Source: Bedellia somnulentella (lineage: Eukaryota; Arthropoda; Insecta; Lepidoptera; Bedelliidae). From it: DNA of 64,000 nt. The translations under genes and the position numbers were made by a program. The stretch lies in NCBI GenBank assembly GCA_963576735.1, contig OY755186.1, positions 14,495,970-14,559,969 on the forward strand, in the 5' to 3' direction. Numbering within the stretch: the first letter of the stretch is position 1; each line of letters opens with the position of its first letter. Shown in pieces: positions 1-11,310 of this stretch. The notes under the pieces were generated by a model that made no database searches, had not been told where the DNA came from, and saw only the letters and a list, made by a program, of their open reading frames with translations.

Positions 1-742
1 AAGTATCGATCGATGTAATGTCCATTGCGTGTAAACTAAACATGCTATGTTTATCTTGCCACATAATACCATCTGAGGCGATTGGTACCCTTCTCGATAG
101 ATCTACTTTTTGTTTGGGGGTCTGTGTGAGAATTTGTGCCCAAATCAATGAAATTGATCGCTGTCGCTGTGGAGTGCAAGTCGATCATCATGGTCACCAA
201 GGTCTTTCGTGCCCCCGCAGTGCAGGTCGCCTGTCACGCCATGCTGCCCTCAACGATATCATCCGTCGGGCTCTTGTCAGCGTCCATGTACCAGCTGTTT
301 TCGAACCCCCTGGCTTGAACGGGACGATGGCAAGAGACCGGACGGTATAACTTTGTTGCCTTGGAGGAATGGCAGGGCGTTAATATGGGATGCAACGTGT
401 GTTGATACCCTTGCGCCTTGCCATTTATCAGGGTCGGCATCGCGAACAGGTGCTGCTGCAGCCAATGCCGAGAGTTTCAAACGTCGAAAATATTCTGGAT
501 TATTGAATGATTATCATTTTATTCCATTCGCCGTTGAAACTCTTGGCTCATGGGGCAACGAGGCGCGGGTATTCTTAAAAGATCTCTCAGCCCGCCTAGT
601 GGAAGTCAGTGGTGATCCTAGGGCTGGCAGCTACCTCGGCCAACGAATTAGCAAAGTCATTCAAAGAGGTAATGCTGCCAGTATTTTAGGCACGATACCG
701 TTCTGCGAGAGCGATGAATTTCATGAAATTTTCCATCTATAG
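1..742 (+). pseudogene. C-terminal relic of a REL-type LINE (copy 1)
   Basis: This is a decayed copy of the C-terminal end of the reverse-transcriptase protein better preserved at 54334-55173. Visible in order are a Cys-His knuckle (CRCG, then H and C), an SAGR..RHA..NDIIRRAL block, and GKRPDG followed by WDATCVDTLAP. I read the last two as a PD-(D/E)xK-like endonuclease core, as in R2/R4-type LINEs (inference). The reading frame shifts near position 315-330, so the knuckle and the endonuclease part lie in different frames. The copy is cut by the window edge and ends at a stop near 742. Confidence 0.7.
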
Positions 743-766
743 TAGATATTTATTTAGTTTTATATT

Positions 767-1572
767 TTAACTAGTGGATCGTCCCAGCTTCGCACGGGTA
801 GCGTTGTTTTTTTAAATATCTGAGGTTTCTTTCTTCAGTCACTTCTCAAGCATTGTGAAATTCAGCGCAATGTTTTCAATTTATTAAATTTATAGCACTC
901 CCTAAACAGTGTAGTTTGGTGATTTTGAATGCGCTTTAATGAACGGTTCAGTATTTCCGTTTAATAGCAAATTTTGCAATAAACCGCTATGAAGTATTTA
1001 TAAATAACAGTCTAAAAAATAATTCATTACGTGATGTAGGATGCAACTACTGGCGCCGTCTAGTATGTTATATGTAAAGATTTGGTTTTGGTGGCTCATT
1101 TTATGTATAATTTCGGTGTTTGTCTATCGATTTCTATGATTCTTTTTTTATTGAATAGGTAATAATGTTACCTTATTTAAATTAGGGATGAGTGTTAGGT
1201 TTACAAACGTAAGAGTAAACAAATATAATCAAAATGTTCCGAACTGCTAAGCTATCAGGAATTACACGTGTCATTGTGAGTTAACCGTAAAAGATAGACA
1301 TAAACTGTTAAGGATTTTTTTTAGATAATTTTATGAAGAATATTACCGTCATACATAATTTCTATGTAAGTTTAACCATTAAGTCTGCACACACGACGGA
1401 AGCTTAAAAAATGGAGTAACTTCTCCCGTTTTCCCAAATTTTTCCCAAAATTCCCCTTTACTACTCTGCTGGAAAGTATACAAAAACCTGCGCAGGAGTA
1501 TGAAGAATAATTGTACCAAGTTTCGTTAAAATCCGTCGAGTAGTTTTTGTTTCCATAAGGAACATACAAACC

Positions 1573-1622
<50 letters not shown>

Positions 1623-1745
1623 AATTTTACTGATTGCATTTTTGGCATCAGTATCGATCACTAATCACCCCCTGATAGTTATTTTGAAAATATATTTCAT
1701 GTATAGAATTGACCTCTCTACAGATTTATTATAAGTATAGATTTA
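767..1745. repeat. interspersed repeat with GACA microsatellite
   Basis: The block begins ACTAGTGGATCGTCCCAGC, close to stereotyped starts of lepidopteran repeats. It ends with a TATAAGTATAGATT-like tail, and a (GACA)n run sits near its 3' side. It lies in what looks like the 3' UTR of the preceding LINE relic. No open frame was found in it. The class (nonautonomous LINE or Helitron-like) is not decided by the sequence. Confidence 0.45.
1573..1621 (+). repeat. (GACA)n microsatellite
   Basis: About twelve uninterrupted copies of the 4-base unit GACA, embedded in the surrounding interspersed repeat. Confidence 0.95.
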
Positions 1746-1924
1746 GGTTGTAAATTGTCTATGTAAATATATTTTAATTATTCTTGAATAAATTATAATA
1801 TTTATGTTTGGTGCTGAAATTTTAAATTGCATAATTGTTTTGCGATCTGATTAGTATATTCGCAACCGTGTCATCATAATCGAGTAAAAGATGTTTCGTA
1901 AAAATTAAAAAAGTTTTCAGTGTG

Positions 1925-2275
1925 GTAGTATCAGTAGAGGACGACATCGGAGGACATATTTAGATACATACATACAAACATATACTCACGGCTATAAATC
2001 CCTAGAAGGGGTAGCCAGAGCTAAGGAGTTAGAAAATCCTCAGTCACTTTTGGAAAGTTGTGTGGGGAAAAGATGGTAAAATAAAGGTTAATTGTCGGTG
2101 ATGGTTCTCCAACCGCATCGCACAAAAATCCCTTAAATGCCTCTTACGTACACCCACCGGAAGAAATGGGGTAGTGCTATTCTAAGCCGAGACTACACAG
2201 CGAATATTTAGATCTATTAAATGATGTGCTCAAAAAGGTAGGCGTCCAAAGCACGAAGAAGAATTATTGATGAAT
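1925..2275 (+). mobile_element. RTE-like LINE 3' scrap split by a SINE
   Basis: AGTAGAGGACGACATCGGAGG and, after the SINE, TGTGCTCAAAAAGGTAGGCG match the 3' coding end of the RTE-like LINE at 14542-15111. The two parts are collinear and are separated only by a SINE-A insertion. The same scrap recurs at 21310-21345 in the duplicated block. Confidence 0.6.
1966..2203 (-). mobile_element. SINE-A copy
   Basis: A nearly complete SINE-A. Its 3' tail (CATACATA...) is on the left and its GCCGTGTAGTG-like start is on the right. It is flanked by a perfect 10-bp target duplication ATATTTAGAT at 1956-1965 and 2204-2213, which fixes both ends. Confidence 0.85.
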
Positions 2276-2345
2276 GGATATAAATAAACAAAAGTAAAAT
2301 ATAGTTACATTTATTACAACTCAAATAAAACTCAAGCTTTAATGC

Positions 2346-2545
2346 TGTATATCCTCGGGGGGTTCATGATGGGTCTCCAACCGCATCGCCCAAAAATCAC
2401 TTTAAAATACCCTTAGTCGCCTCTTACGAACACCCACAGAAAGGAATGGGATAGTGCAATTCTTATTCAGAATGTCTTATTCTGAAGCTCTGGCTATACT
2501 CCTTCTAGGGATTTATGGCCGTGAGTATATTTATATATGTGATTC
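2346..2545. mobile_element. SINE-A mosaic, two orientations
   Basis: Positions 2364-2466 read as SINE-A on the minus strand. Positions 2483-2545 read as the SINE-A 3' end on the plus strand (TAGGGATTTATGGCCGTGAG). This looks like two copies joined by deletion. The paralogous block near 21.4 kb keeps only the plus-strand end. Confidence 0.6.
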
Positions 2546-2921
2546 AATCTCTTTTGTAACTATTTGCTGATTAATTGTTGTATCGGTATGAAAAAAGGAG
2601 AACTAAAAGATTTTGTTAATTCTTATGAGGACCAAATACTTGATCAGCATAATTTTATTTTGAAAAATCATAGATGTTAGGGAATAATTTAAATACATTA
2701 TTAGAATGATACTGACAAGAAATAGCATTTTTTGAGCCTTTTTTAGCTGGACTAACAAAATATTTTAGCATGATGAAAACAATGTTGCCCTAAAATTATT
2801 AATTTAGGTTGTTTGGGGCTATTGGTTCCCTACCCATATTATAATATAGTTAATTACAATAACTTAATAATGATCCTGGTATGAGTTGCAACATTGCTAC
2901 ACATCAGACAGAACTTTGTTA

Positions 2922-5030
2922 CTAGTACTGCTGATAATTGCATTCTCCTTCATAGCGTATTCCTAGATACGGGTTCTGGCGTTGAGCGCAGTTTAAAGAA
3001 CATTGGTTACCATAAGTTTTCCCATCTGTACCACAAACTGGTTTATAATTTAGTGGACATAAACAACCACTATTAGAACATTCTCCCGGGTATGCTTCTT
3101 TTAAGTCCGAATTTTGCCTCATGGCTGAAGTCAATTGGCATTGGTTACTGTAAGTAACACCATCTGTACCACATACCGGCCTATAATCGGCTGGACAAAT
3201 GAAATCGTCAATACATTGACCATTATTTCTTATTTTTAATCCCGGTGTTTTACTAGCCTCACAATTGAACACACATTCGTTACTATAAGTCTCACCATCG
3301 CTACCGCAGACAGGCCTGTAATTCCTAGTACAAATGCAGGGCTCCCGACTCATACATTTACCTCGATAACTTACTTCTAAGCCGGGATTCCTGTAGATTT
3401 CACAGCCTAAGTAACATTCATTGTCATAAGTTCGACCATCTGATCCGCAAATAGGTTGGACGATTGCTGGACAATGGCATCCACCGTCATTTCCCGGATT
3501 CAAGACTCTTAAGCTAGGATTTCTTTTCAATTTCTCGCAGTTTAATAAGCATTCATTGTTATAAGTTCGACCATCTGATCCACGAACCGGTTGGATGGTT
3601 GCTGGACACAAACATTTTTCGTACTTCCAGCAATCGCCAGGATATGCTGCTCTTAAGATTGGATTAATTTTGGCTGAACAGTTTAATTCACATAAATTAT
3701 TGTACGTTCGACCGTCTGATCCACAAACTCGTTGGTTTTTTGGTGGACAAAAACAATCGTTGGGCTTTGAGCACTCTCTCGGATATGCCACTTTTACGCT
3801 GTTTTGATTTGGATTCCTTCTAGACTTGCAATTCAATAAGCATTCATTACTATAAGTTTTACGGTCTGTACCACAAACGGGTGCATATTTATTGGGGCAA
3901 TTGCAGCCTGATCCTACAGGACATTCTCCTGGATAAGATTCCAATGACGAGTTTTGTCTTTTGGCGCAATTGAAAAAACAAAAGTTCGAGTATGTTTTTC
4001 GATCAGTGCCGCAAACTGGACTGTAAACAGTAGGGCAATAGCAAAAAAGGTCATTAGATTTCCGTAAGTTGGGGTACTTTCTTTTGGCGCAATTTAATTC
4101 GCAGTCATTGGAGTACAACCATCCATCGGATCCAAATACGGGGCTGAAGATGAAAGGGCAATTACAATCTGGTGTTAATCCAGGAATACCGGTGTAGACA
4201 GAATTTCCAGTTTGAGGTGTCGTACCATTCTGTATAGCTGGCACAGGCTGATAGCGAATCTGGTTGAAATTGTTGTTGTAGTTATATTCGTTTGTACCAA
4301 AGTCCAGTCCTGGGTTAGAAGAATAAAATTGCGCTTTAGCTGCAGCTGCTATTACTAAAACAATACCTGGAGAGATAAATCGTTCATAAAAGAGTTAGTT
4401 TTTTCAATATTGAACAGAAAATTACTTTTTAACAAAATATTTATTTTTAAAGTAGAGAATAGTAGATGTGTAGACACACTTGTCATTCCTCTTATTCCGA
4501 GACTCAAGCGTTCACGCCGTATATCCCCGAAAGGGTTGGCAGAGGTACTAATACTTCTGAACATCACGAGACATCGCCACCTTGTGTTCAGAGTACCCAC
4601 TTTTTGCTTGGACAATGTACTTGCGTGATAGGGGGACAGGTGTATCGCCGTTTGATACGAATACACTGTCACATGACTAAGTACTACTTAGCCATGTGGG
4701 TTTCAACCATAATAAATTAACCACACATATGTCTTTAGAAAAGGCAAATTGGTGTAGGCCCGACCTGGGGTTCGAACTCACGCCTGTCTGTATTGACGGG
4801 CGGTCGGTATTGGACTACCACGGCTGACACTTATAGTTTTATCCATTGTTATTTTTTGCATTCCAATAATATCGTGTATATCACATACATACATATTTTA
4901 TTATCTTAGACCCACCGCATCACCTGAAGACTGCTTGTGCTTTGTCTAAAGATATTCTAATACTGTATTTTTATAGAAAAATCATTCAATAAATGAATTC
5001 AAAATAATACTTACTTAATTTGAAAATCAT
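2922..5030 (-). CDS. secreted nine-domain Kazal-type protease inhibitor, copy 1
   Basis: The coding sequence is 5030-5015 (exon 1, 16 nt) plus 4366-2922 (exon 2), giving 486 residues. The donor is GTAAGT, the acceptor is CTCCAG and the intron is phase 1. Joining restores a signal peptide, MIFKLSIVLVIAAAAKAQ. After a Tyr/Asn/Gly-rich linker, nine Kazal-like domains run from about residue 73 to 482, most with the CxC...PVCG(S/T)DG..Y.N.C...C pattern. Kazal domains insert a loop into serine-protease active sites. The likely P1 residues are F, T, N, P, A, A, R, A and L, so most domains suit elastase- or subtilisin-like enzymes and domain 7 a trypsin-like one (inference). Domains 1, 5 and 8 each lack two cysteines. 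The paralogue at 21788-24059 is nearly identical. The family match is dipetalogastin-like or silk-gland inhibitors; the target protease is unknown. Confidence 0.92.
4502..4829 (-). mobile_element. SINE-B copy in intron 1 of Kazal gene 1
   Basis: A tRNA-derived SINE. Reading the minus strand, the head has an A-box-like TGGTAGTCCAAT and a B box GTTCGAACCCC, followed by an unrelated body that ends at the GGCGTGAACG-like 3' side. The same insertion sits in the introns of Kazal copies 2 and 3, so it predates their duplication. Confidence 0.85.
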
Positions 5031-5140
5031 TGTCATTAGTTGCTTGCTTTCCGTTACAACATACACTCATTTGTTATTAGATGTGCGGCTTTTAACGTAG
5101 GTCGTCACTATATGAATGCAAAAGTTAGCCCAAACATTTC

Positions 5141-5148
5141 ATTTTATA
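5141..5148 (-). promoter_or_regulatory. TATA box of Kazal gene 1
   Basis: TATAAAAT on the minus strand, about 115 bp upstream of the ATG at 5030. It is conserved in copy 3 at 24170-24177. Confidence 0.55.
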
Positions 5149-5917
5149 GTAAAATATTACGAATGCAACAATGCACAAGTTATTATCTACTATTAAGACA
5201 ATGAAAAAATGATAGTCTTGTTTTTAAACAAAAAAATTAAAATAGGACGGTTCGGTTATATTCTTTCGGTTATTTTCAGTTTTCATTAAATTTTCATCGT
5301 TCTGTTACTAAGGTAAAAAGGGACCCTATCATTAAGACTTTGCTTTCTGTATGACACCATTGACGCCTGTATTAAACCATGATAGCTAGGAAGATAAGTT
5401 TTTTTTCATATTATGTATTTCTGTAATCTGATTAAAATGAGTAATTAGAGATGGTTCCGATACAAAACTCAAGTACTATTGTACTTTTTTGACTACTCCT
5501 GACAAAAAACAGTGATTTCAAACTTTGTGCTCAAAATGTACTTAATTATTGTTCGGAGTACAGGTTTTCTTTATTGGAAATGAAAGAAGGCTTAATATAG
5601 AGTATAATTACAAAAAAAATAAAAGCCAGAAATTATTTTAGTTTCTTTTTTTGACGATTTCTTGAAAAATCTGGATAATCTCTAAATTTTCAAAAAAAAA
5701 AAATAACTTGAAAACTATCAATAATCGCTGAACATACATGGGGGTGTTTTGGATAGGTCTCGGTACAGGCTATCTAAAAAAAAAACATTACCCGATTGGC
5801 CACCCATATAATAATATTAGTATTAAATGTACAGGAGGTTTATATGGACAAAAACATTAAATTTTTATAATCCTTGTGAAAAAAAGAGGTAGTGCTAAAA
5901 GTAAAAAAAAAAAGTCA
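5149..5917. other. 5' flank of Kazal gene 1, no gene seen
   Basis: AT-rich with homopolymer runs. The part up to about 5485 matches the flank of Kazal copy 3, split there into 24180-24359 and 31001-31166. CTATC at 5326-5330 is the unoccupied counterpart of the BEL/Pao insertion site. Nothing recognisable lies between 5490 and 5917. Confidence 0.7.
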
Positions 5918-7488
5918 AAAAGTTTATTTTTCAAAATTAAGTTAAAAACTAACATTTTATGAACGTCAAATTTTTTAAATTTATCATTAGTCCGTTGCTT
6001 CGGAAGGTGTTCGTAAAGAGAAGAAGCAACAAAGAAACTCTTTACATTCACATTTTTTCATTTTTTCAAAACATGGTTTGTACAATTTCAGTTTATTAAT
6101 ATGTTTTTACTTTATAAAAGATTTTCTATGCGACAAAACCAAACGCTTATTTGACATATTTAAAATAAATTGTCCATCACAAAAACCAATCACATAACGT
6201 GAGAAGAAAAATCCTCACCAGACAATTATTCCTAGGAATAACGAGGGAAGATTTATAGCTTTACGGACACGGTCATGTGCGCGTTGGGTCCTTGTCGTTT
6301 AAAAAATCTTGAACACTGTAGTATGACTTCTTTAAAAGCATGGCTTTTATTGCCTTTTTAAAAGATGCCACAGGCAATTTCAATATGTCAGAAGGAAGTT
6401 TGTTGAACATTTTCAGGGATAGTCCCATAAAGGAGTTACTTACTTTATTAAGTCTCCACTTCGGTACGTTAAGTTTCTCCTTATTTCGAGTGTTAACAGT
6501 ATGCCTATCACTAACTTTACTAAATTGGCCTATATTCTTTTTGGCACACATTAAATTCTCAAATATGTATTGGCAAGGGACAGTTAAAATGCCAATTTCT
6601 TTAAATTTTTCGCGCAACGAATACCTCGACCTCAACATGTAAATAGATCGGATAGCTCGCTTTTGTAAGACAAAAACTTTATGAACATCAGCCGCTTTAC
6701 CCCATAATAAAATACCGTACGACATAATACTATGAAAATAACTGAAATACACAATGCGAGCTGTTTCTATGTCTGCTATTTCTCTAATCTTACGCACGGC
6801 ATACGCTGCTGAGCTCAGCCTTTTAGAAAGTGTTAGTATATGAGTTCCCCATTGCAACTTAGAATCGATTATTATCCCTAGGAATTTTGTCTCTTTCACT
6901 AATTCTAATTTTTCACTGTCAATAACAATATTTGCCTCCACTTGCCTAACATTCGGTAAAGTAAATTTAATACATTTAGTTTTTTTGGCATTCAGAACCA
7001 GGTTATTTACAGTAAACCAATGCAATACCAGTGAGATAGCTTTATTTACGTCGTCAAGAGATGTAGAGGATCTCGCTATATTAAATATTAAAGATGTTTC
7101 ATCTGCAAACATAACTATCTCAGAATACTTTTGTACCATAAATGGTAAATCATTAATGTAAATTAGAAACAGTAATGGGCCAAGTATAGATCCTTGAGGA
7201 ACGCCCATCTCTATTTCCGATCCTTCCGACGTGGTTCCATTAATATCAACCTTTAAAGTTCTTTTATGAAGATATGATGCCATTAATTTCAGTGCTTGCT
7301 CGTCAAAACCGTAATATTTAAGTTTAATCAACGCTATTTCTTTTTTTACACAATCAAAAGCTTTTGTGAGGTCACAAAATATACCTAACGCATCCCGGGA
7401 GTTTTCCCATGAATTAAAAATATGTTTCATTAGTGACACTCCTGCATCTACAGTAGACCTACCTTTGGTGAAACCATTTAGCTATTCT
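5918..7488 (-). pseudogene. 5'-truncated L2/CR1-like LINE, reverse transcriptase part
   Basis: An open frame from about 7480 to 6273 encodes the RT palm and thumb and the C-terminal part. Visible blocks are GFTKGRSTVDAG, CDLTKAFD, GVPQGSILGPLLFLIYINDL and FADETSLIF. The catalytic FADD motif reads FADE, so the second aspartate is replaced. The frame ends at 6273 and a 3' UTR of about 350 bp runs to about 5920. The endonuclease and N-terminal RT are missing. The same 3' UTR recurs at 60919-61305. A SINE-A interrupts the upstream side. Confidence 0.8.
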
Positions 7489-7497
7489 GTGCCGATA

Positions 7498-7754
7498 CAT
7501 ACATACATTCATACATATACTCACGACTATAAATCCCTTGAAGGGGTAGCCAGAGATAGAGAATTAGAAATTCCTTAGCCACTTTTGGAAGTTGCGTGGG
7601 GAAATGATGGTGAAATAATGTCGGTGATGTGTCTCCAACCGCATCGCCCAAAAATCCTATTTAAGCCCCAATATCGTTAGTCGCCTCTTACGTACACCCA
7701 CCGGAACAAATGGTGTAGCGCTATTCTAAGCCGACACTACACAGCTAATATATA
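7498..7754 (-). mobile_element. SINE-A copy
   Basis: A full-length SINE-A flanked by a 9-bp duplication GTGCCGATA at 7489-7497 and 7755-7763. It is inserted into the 5' side of the L2/CR1-like LINE relic. Confidence 0.85.
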
Positions 7755-7763
7755 GTGCCGATA

Positions 7764-8309
7764 GTACACAGTTAATATAAAACAATCACCAATAACAATA
7801 ATCCTCTATGCCTTTTAGTTATTCTCAATTCCTAAAAGTGCTTCAGATATCGGGCAGGAAGTATTTGTAACAATTCAACTCTCAAAATCAAACTTTCACT
7901 CAATTACCCCCGTAGGGGTCATCAAAAGTAGCTATTATTTATGCTACTTTCTTGTAAACATGCATATAAAAGGAATAAGTAAAGAAACAATCGCACCATT
8001 CCCACGGACTGACTTCGCGCAGTGGCAATGATCAACCGACTCACAGGGTGTTACTAAAATGTAAAAAGCGCGCGAAATCTGAAGATTTTAAAACGGGGTT
8101 GTACTTCTCGAGGGCGCTTCCTTCGAAATACTGCATGTATTGAAGTGAAACAAAAACTATTGTAATATAAACGATATAAACTAAAGTATCAAGTGCATTT
8201 GGTACAGATATTTTGACCCATTTGTGTTCTCCATTGTTTACAAATTACAAAGTTCAATGAAAGACTGAAAATTTATAAATATCAGCTCCTGGTCTATTTT
8301 TAAGCGACT
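7764..8309. other. no feature recognised
   Basis: AT-rich sequence without an open frame. It may contain decayed LINE sequence upstream of the relic at 5918-7488, but I see no motif that supports this. Confidence 0.5.
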
Positions 8310-9600
8310 TCAAAAAAGGACTTTAAGAGATGAACAGGGTGAATTGGCGACGGATGAAAGTAGCATGAAACGGGTATGGAAGAATTATTTTGAGGGACTA
8401 TTTGAGAAAGAGGATGCATCCATTTCTTCGCCAATCGACAGTAATGTTGATTGGAACGGGGAGATGGGTGAATTTAGTGACAGCGAGATTAGTATGGAAG
8501 AAATAATGAAAGCAATGAAAAGTATGAAATTAGGGAAGGCGGCAGGGTATGATAGGATTGCTATCGAAATGCTGAGGGCTGGTAAAGGGTTGGTGGCTTC
8601 TTGGTGGTACTTCCTTTTCCAAAAATGCTGGTCGAGTGGCAAAGTTCCACGAGACTGGTGCAAGGCGGTGATTGTGCCTCTATATAAAGGAAAGGGGTCA
8701 CACCAAGAGGCTAAAAACTACCGCGGCATCAGCTTACTCAGCATTATTGGTAAATTGTATGCTAAGGTACTGATTGAAAGAGTGATGAATGAAACTGATG
8801 AGAAAATATGGGATGTGCAAGCGGGATTTAGGAAAGGAATGGGATGTATGGATCAAATCTTCTCTCTAAGGAGCATCACCGAAAAGTTCTTAGCTAAGAA
8901 CCAAAAGGTGTATTGCTCCTTCATTTATTTAGAGAAGGCGTATGATAGGGTGGTAAGAAAGTGTTTATGGGAGGTGTTATCCAAGATGTTATTAAAGGAA
9001 AGAAAGAATTTATTTATGAGTAATAATCCCCACATGAGGAATTCATGTCAAAAAACATTTGATTAGGTGTTATCCAAGTTCGGTTTGGGGAGTCAACTTA
9101 TACGTGCATTAGTATCACTCTATGAGGATTCTAGTGCATGTGTAAGAGTAAACGGGGAAAACACTGACTGGTTCGGAATCTCTACGGGTGTCCGACAGGG
9201 ATGTGTAGCTTCTCCGTGGCTCTCTTAAATTTGTTCATGGATGACTGTTTGACAGAGTTGCGTGAAAGTGATTATGGACTAAGAATGAGTGGATTCATCA
9301 TTAAATGCCTCTTCTATGCTGACGATCAAGTGCTACTTGCATCGTCGGCAGAAGAGTTGCAAGAGATGATGAATATTGCATGTGAGTCTTTTGTAAGAAA
9401 GGGAATGAGGGTGAATGTGGATAAGACCAAAATGATGGTTTTTGAGAGACAGGAAGATGTGACAGAATGCGTGATTGCGATTGATGGTAAGGATGTGGAA
9501 CAGGTGAAGGAGTTTGTATATCTGGGAAGTTTGTTTACAAGGGATGGAAAATGTGATGAAGATATTGAAAGAAGAGTGAAAAAGGGTAATGCGGTAAATG
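8310..9600 (+). pseudogene. RTE-like LINE reverse transcriptase, first half
   Basis: A 5'-truncated RT of the craniofacial-development-protein-2-like (RTE-type) class. Recognisable are KAAGYDRIAIEML, VIVPLYKGKG, NYRGISLLSIIGKLYAK, QAGFRKGMGCMDQIF, STGVRQGCVASPW and CLFYADDQVLLASS, which carries the catalytic Asp pair. The frame is broken by a 79-bp SINE-C insertion at 8986 and by a small frameshift near 9225. Coding sequence stops at 9600, where a CR1 LINE has inserted, and resumes in frame at 14542. Confidence 0.8.
8986..9064 (+). mobile_element. 5'-truncated SINE-C tail
   Basis: A 79-bp insertion carrying the SINE-C 3' end (CCCCACATGAGGAATTCATG). It is bounded by a perfect 14-bp duplication AGGTGTTATCCAAG at 8972-8985 and 9065-9078. 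Removing it and one repeat restores the RT frame. Confidence 0.85.
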
Positions 9601-10119
9601 TAAAAACGCGGGTCATTGACCGAGTCAGCTGTGTGTGATAACGTCTCCGAATAATATTTAAAAATACAAGTTAAAACACCAATTATCTCATTGAAAGTGT
9701 GTCAAATAGTAGCTCTGATATTTCGTTCTTAATTCGTTTGGTTGAAATTGCATATGCTGAAAGTGTTGTGGACGAATTAATGAAAGGAAGGAATTGTGCA
9801 AAAACCTAACGGCAAAACTTTGAATTTGAATTTGTTGGTGAAGTGATAAACTAGAATTGCGCGCGGACGCGAGCAGCGGTGCAAGAAACGAGCGGAGCGA
9901 GACCAGAGAGAGACAGCTAGCTGCATACGTAGTCGCGTCGCGTGAGTTGGAGACCCAGCTACGCGCATCCGAACCAATCACTGCGCTGATCAAGTAAGTG
10001 GGTCAAGCTACGCTCGGTAGATACGGAACGAAACGACTAAACACGAAGTGCGTAGACAAATTCAATATACTGTCACTATTTTGTTTGAGGGTTAAATTGA
10101 ATAAGACTTTTTTACAAAA

Positions 10120-11232
10120 ATGAATTGCACGGCTTGTTTAAAGTTGGTTGGATTGTCGGATAAACTTCAATGCACGCAATGCAAAGCTATTTTCCATTAT
10201 CAGTGTCTGAACATGACGTCCGCAACTTATATGGCCAACTACGTTAAGATGAAACAAATGTGGACTTGTAACTTATGCAATAACACAACTCGTAGACGCG
10301 ATCGTAACGACAATACTCCTGTTCGTAGACAACATCTCCCCCCAAACACGGATAACGACATGTCTTGTGATGACTATTCGCACATTCTTACCTCCCCTGA
10401 GATCTCTAGAAATGAGTCATTAAAAGTATCGATGAACCAATCGAGTTCTGGGTCCGAGACGATAACATTAAAACAATTCAGCGACCTGTTTGACTCGAAG
10501 ATCGATAAGTTGAGAACGTCATTAACACAATATATTAATGCTGCAGTGTCCAGTAAAATTACAGCAGTTACTGACTCTTTGAAGACTGAATTTACAGTCA
10601 CCACGGACTTTTTAGCTGCGGAACAAAATGATTGCAAAAGAGAAATTAATGCGACTAACAACAAAATTTCCGCTCTAGAAGCCCAGAACAATCAGCTTCA
10701 AGCCGACATAAGAAGCCTAGAGAACCGTTTAATCGCCGCTGAAAAACACTCTCGCAGTCTAAACATAGAAATTCATGGCATACCGGAGAAACGCAACGAG
10801 GATCTAGCTCAATTGGTTAAATCTTTAGCCAATCTTATTAGCGTGCCGATCACCGAAAACGATATCCGGGCGTGCCGCCGTATAGCCAAGTTAGACTCCA
10901 AATCGGCCCGTCCCCGTACAGTACTCCTGACACTACCTTCGGAGAGCTTCCGCGACAACATAATTTCGGGGGTTCGTCGCTACAACAACAGTCACCCGGA
11001 CGACCTTTTGAACTCAGGACACATTGGAGCAACAGGAGATGTATCAAGAATATTCGTGTCTGAACATCTATCTCCCGAAATGAAACATGTTCACGCATTG
11101 GCAAGAAAATACGCAAATGATAATAATTATAAATATGTTTGGGTTAAATATGGAAAAGTCTATTTGAGAAAAGACGAAAAGGCACCTGCTTTGCTAATTA
11201 AGGATAGAAATAGTTTTTCTCATTTAAATTAA
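10120..11232 (+). CDS. CR1 ORF1: PHD finger, coiled coil, FP-like C-terminus
   Basis: 370 residues. Residues 3-55 form a C4HC3 PHD-type zinc finger (CTAC..CTQC..H..C..CNLC). A Ser/Asp/Asn-rich stretch follows, then a coiled coil at about 175-215 with repeated leucines (ALEAQNNQLQADIRSLENRL). The C-terminal part (NIEIHGIP..., SEHLSPEMKHVHALARK) resembles the domain shared with baculovirus FP25K-like proteins and LINE ORF1s. In CR1 elements such proteins bind the RNA and form the retrotransposition particle. It lies 78 bp upstream of ORF2 in the same element. The start is the first ATG of the frame, followed directly by the PHD cysteines. Confidence 0.85.
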   Translation: MNCTACLKLVGLSDKLQCTQCKAIFHYQCLNMTSATYMANYVKMKQMWTCNLCNNTTRRRDRNDNTPVRRQHLPPNTDNDMSCDDYSHILTSPEISRNESLKVSMNQSSSGSETITLKQFSDLFDSKIDKLRTSLTQYINAAVSSKITAVTDSLKTEFTVTTDFLAAEQNDCKREINATNNKISALEAQNNQLQADIRSLENRLIAAEKHSRSLNIEIHGIPEKRNEDLAQLVKSLANLISVPITENDIRACRRIAKLDSKSARPRTVLLTLPSESFRDNIISGVRRYNNSHPDDLLNSGHIGATGDVSRIFVSEHLSPEMKHVHALARKYANDNNYKYVWVKYGKVYLRKDEKAPALLIKDRNSFSHLN

Positions 11233-11310
11233 TTTTATTTGTTTTATTCGATTTTAATATTAATTTATATTCATAATGATATTTGGATGATTCTAATGTG
11301 ATATAATATA

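Noticed and set aside
1573..1621. CRISPR-like array
   Set aside because: Plain 4-base microsatellite without spacers, in a eukaryotic genome.
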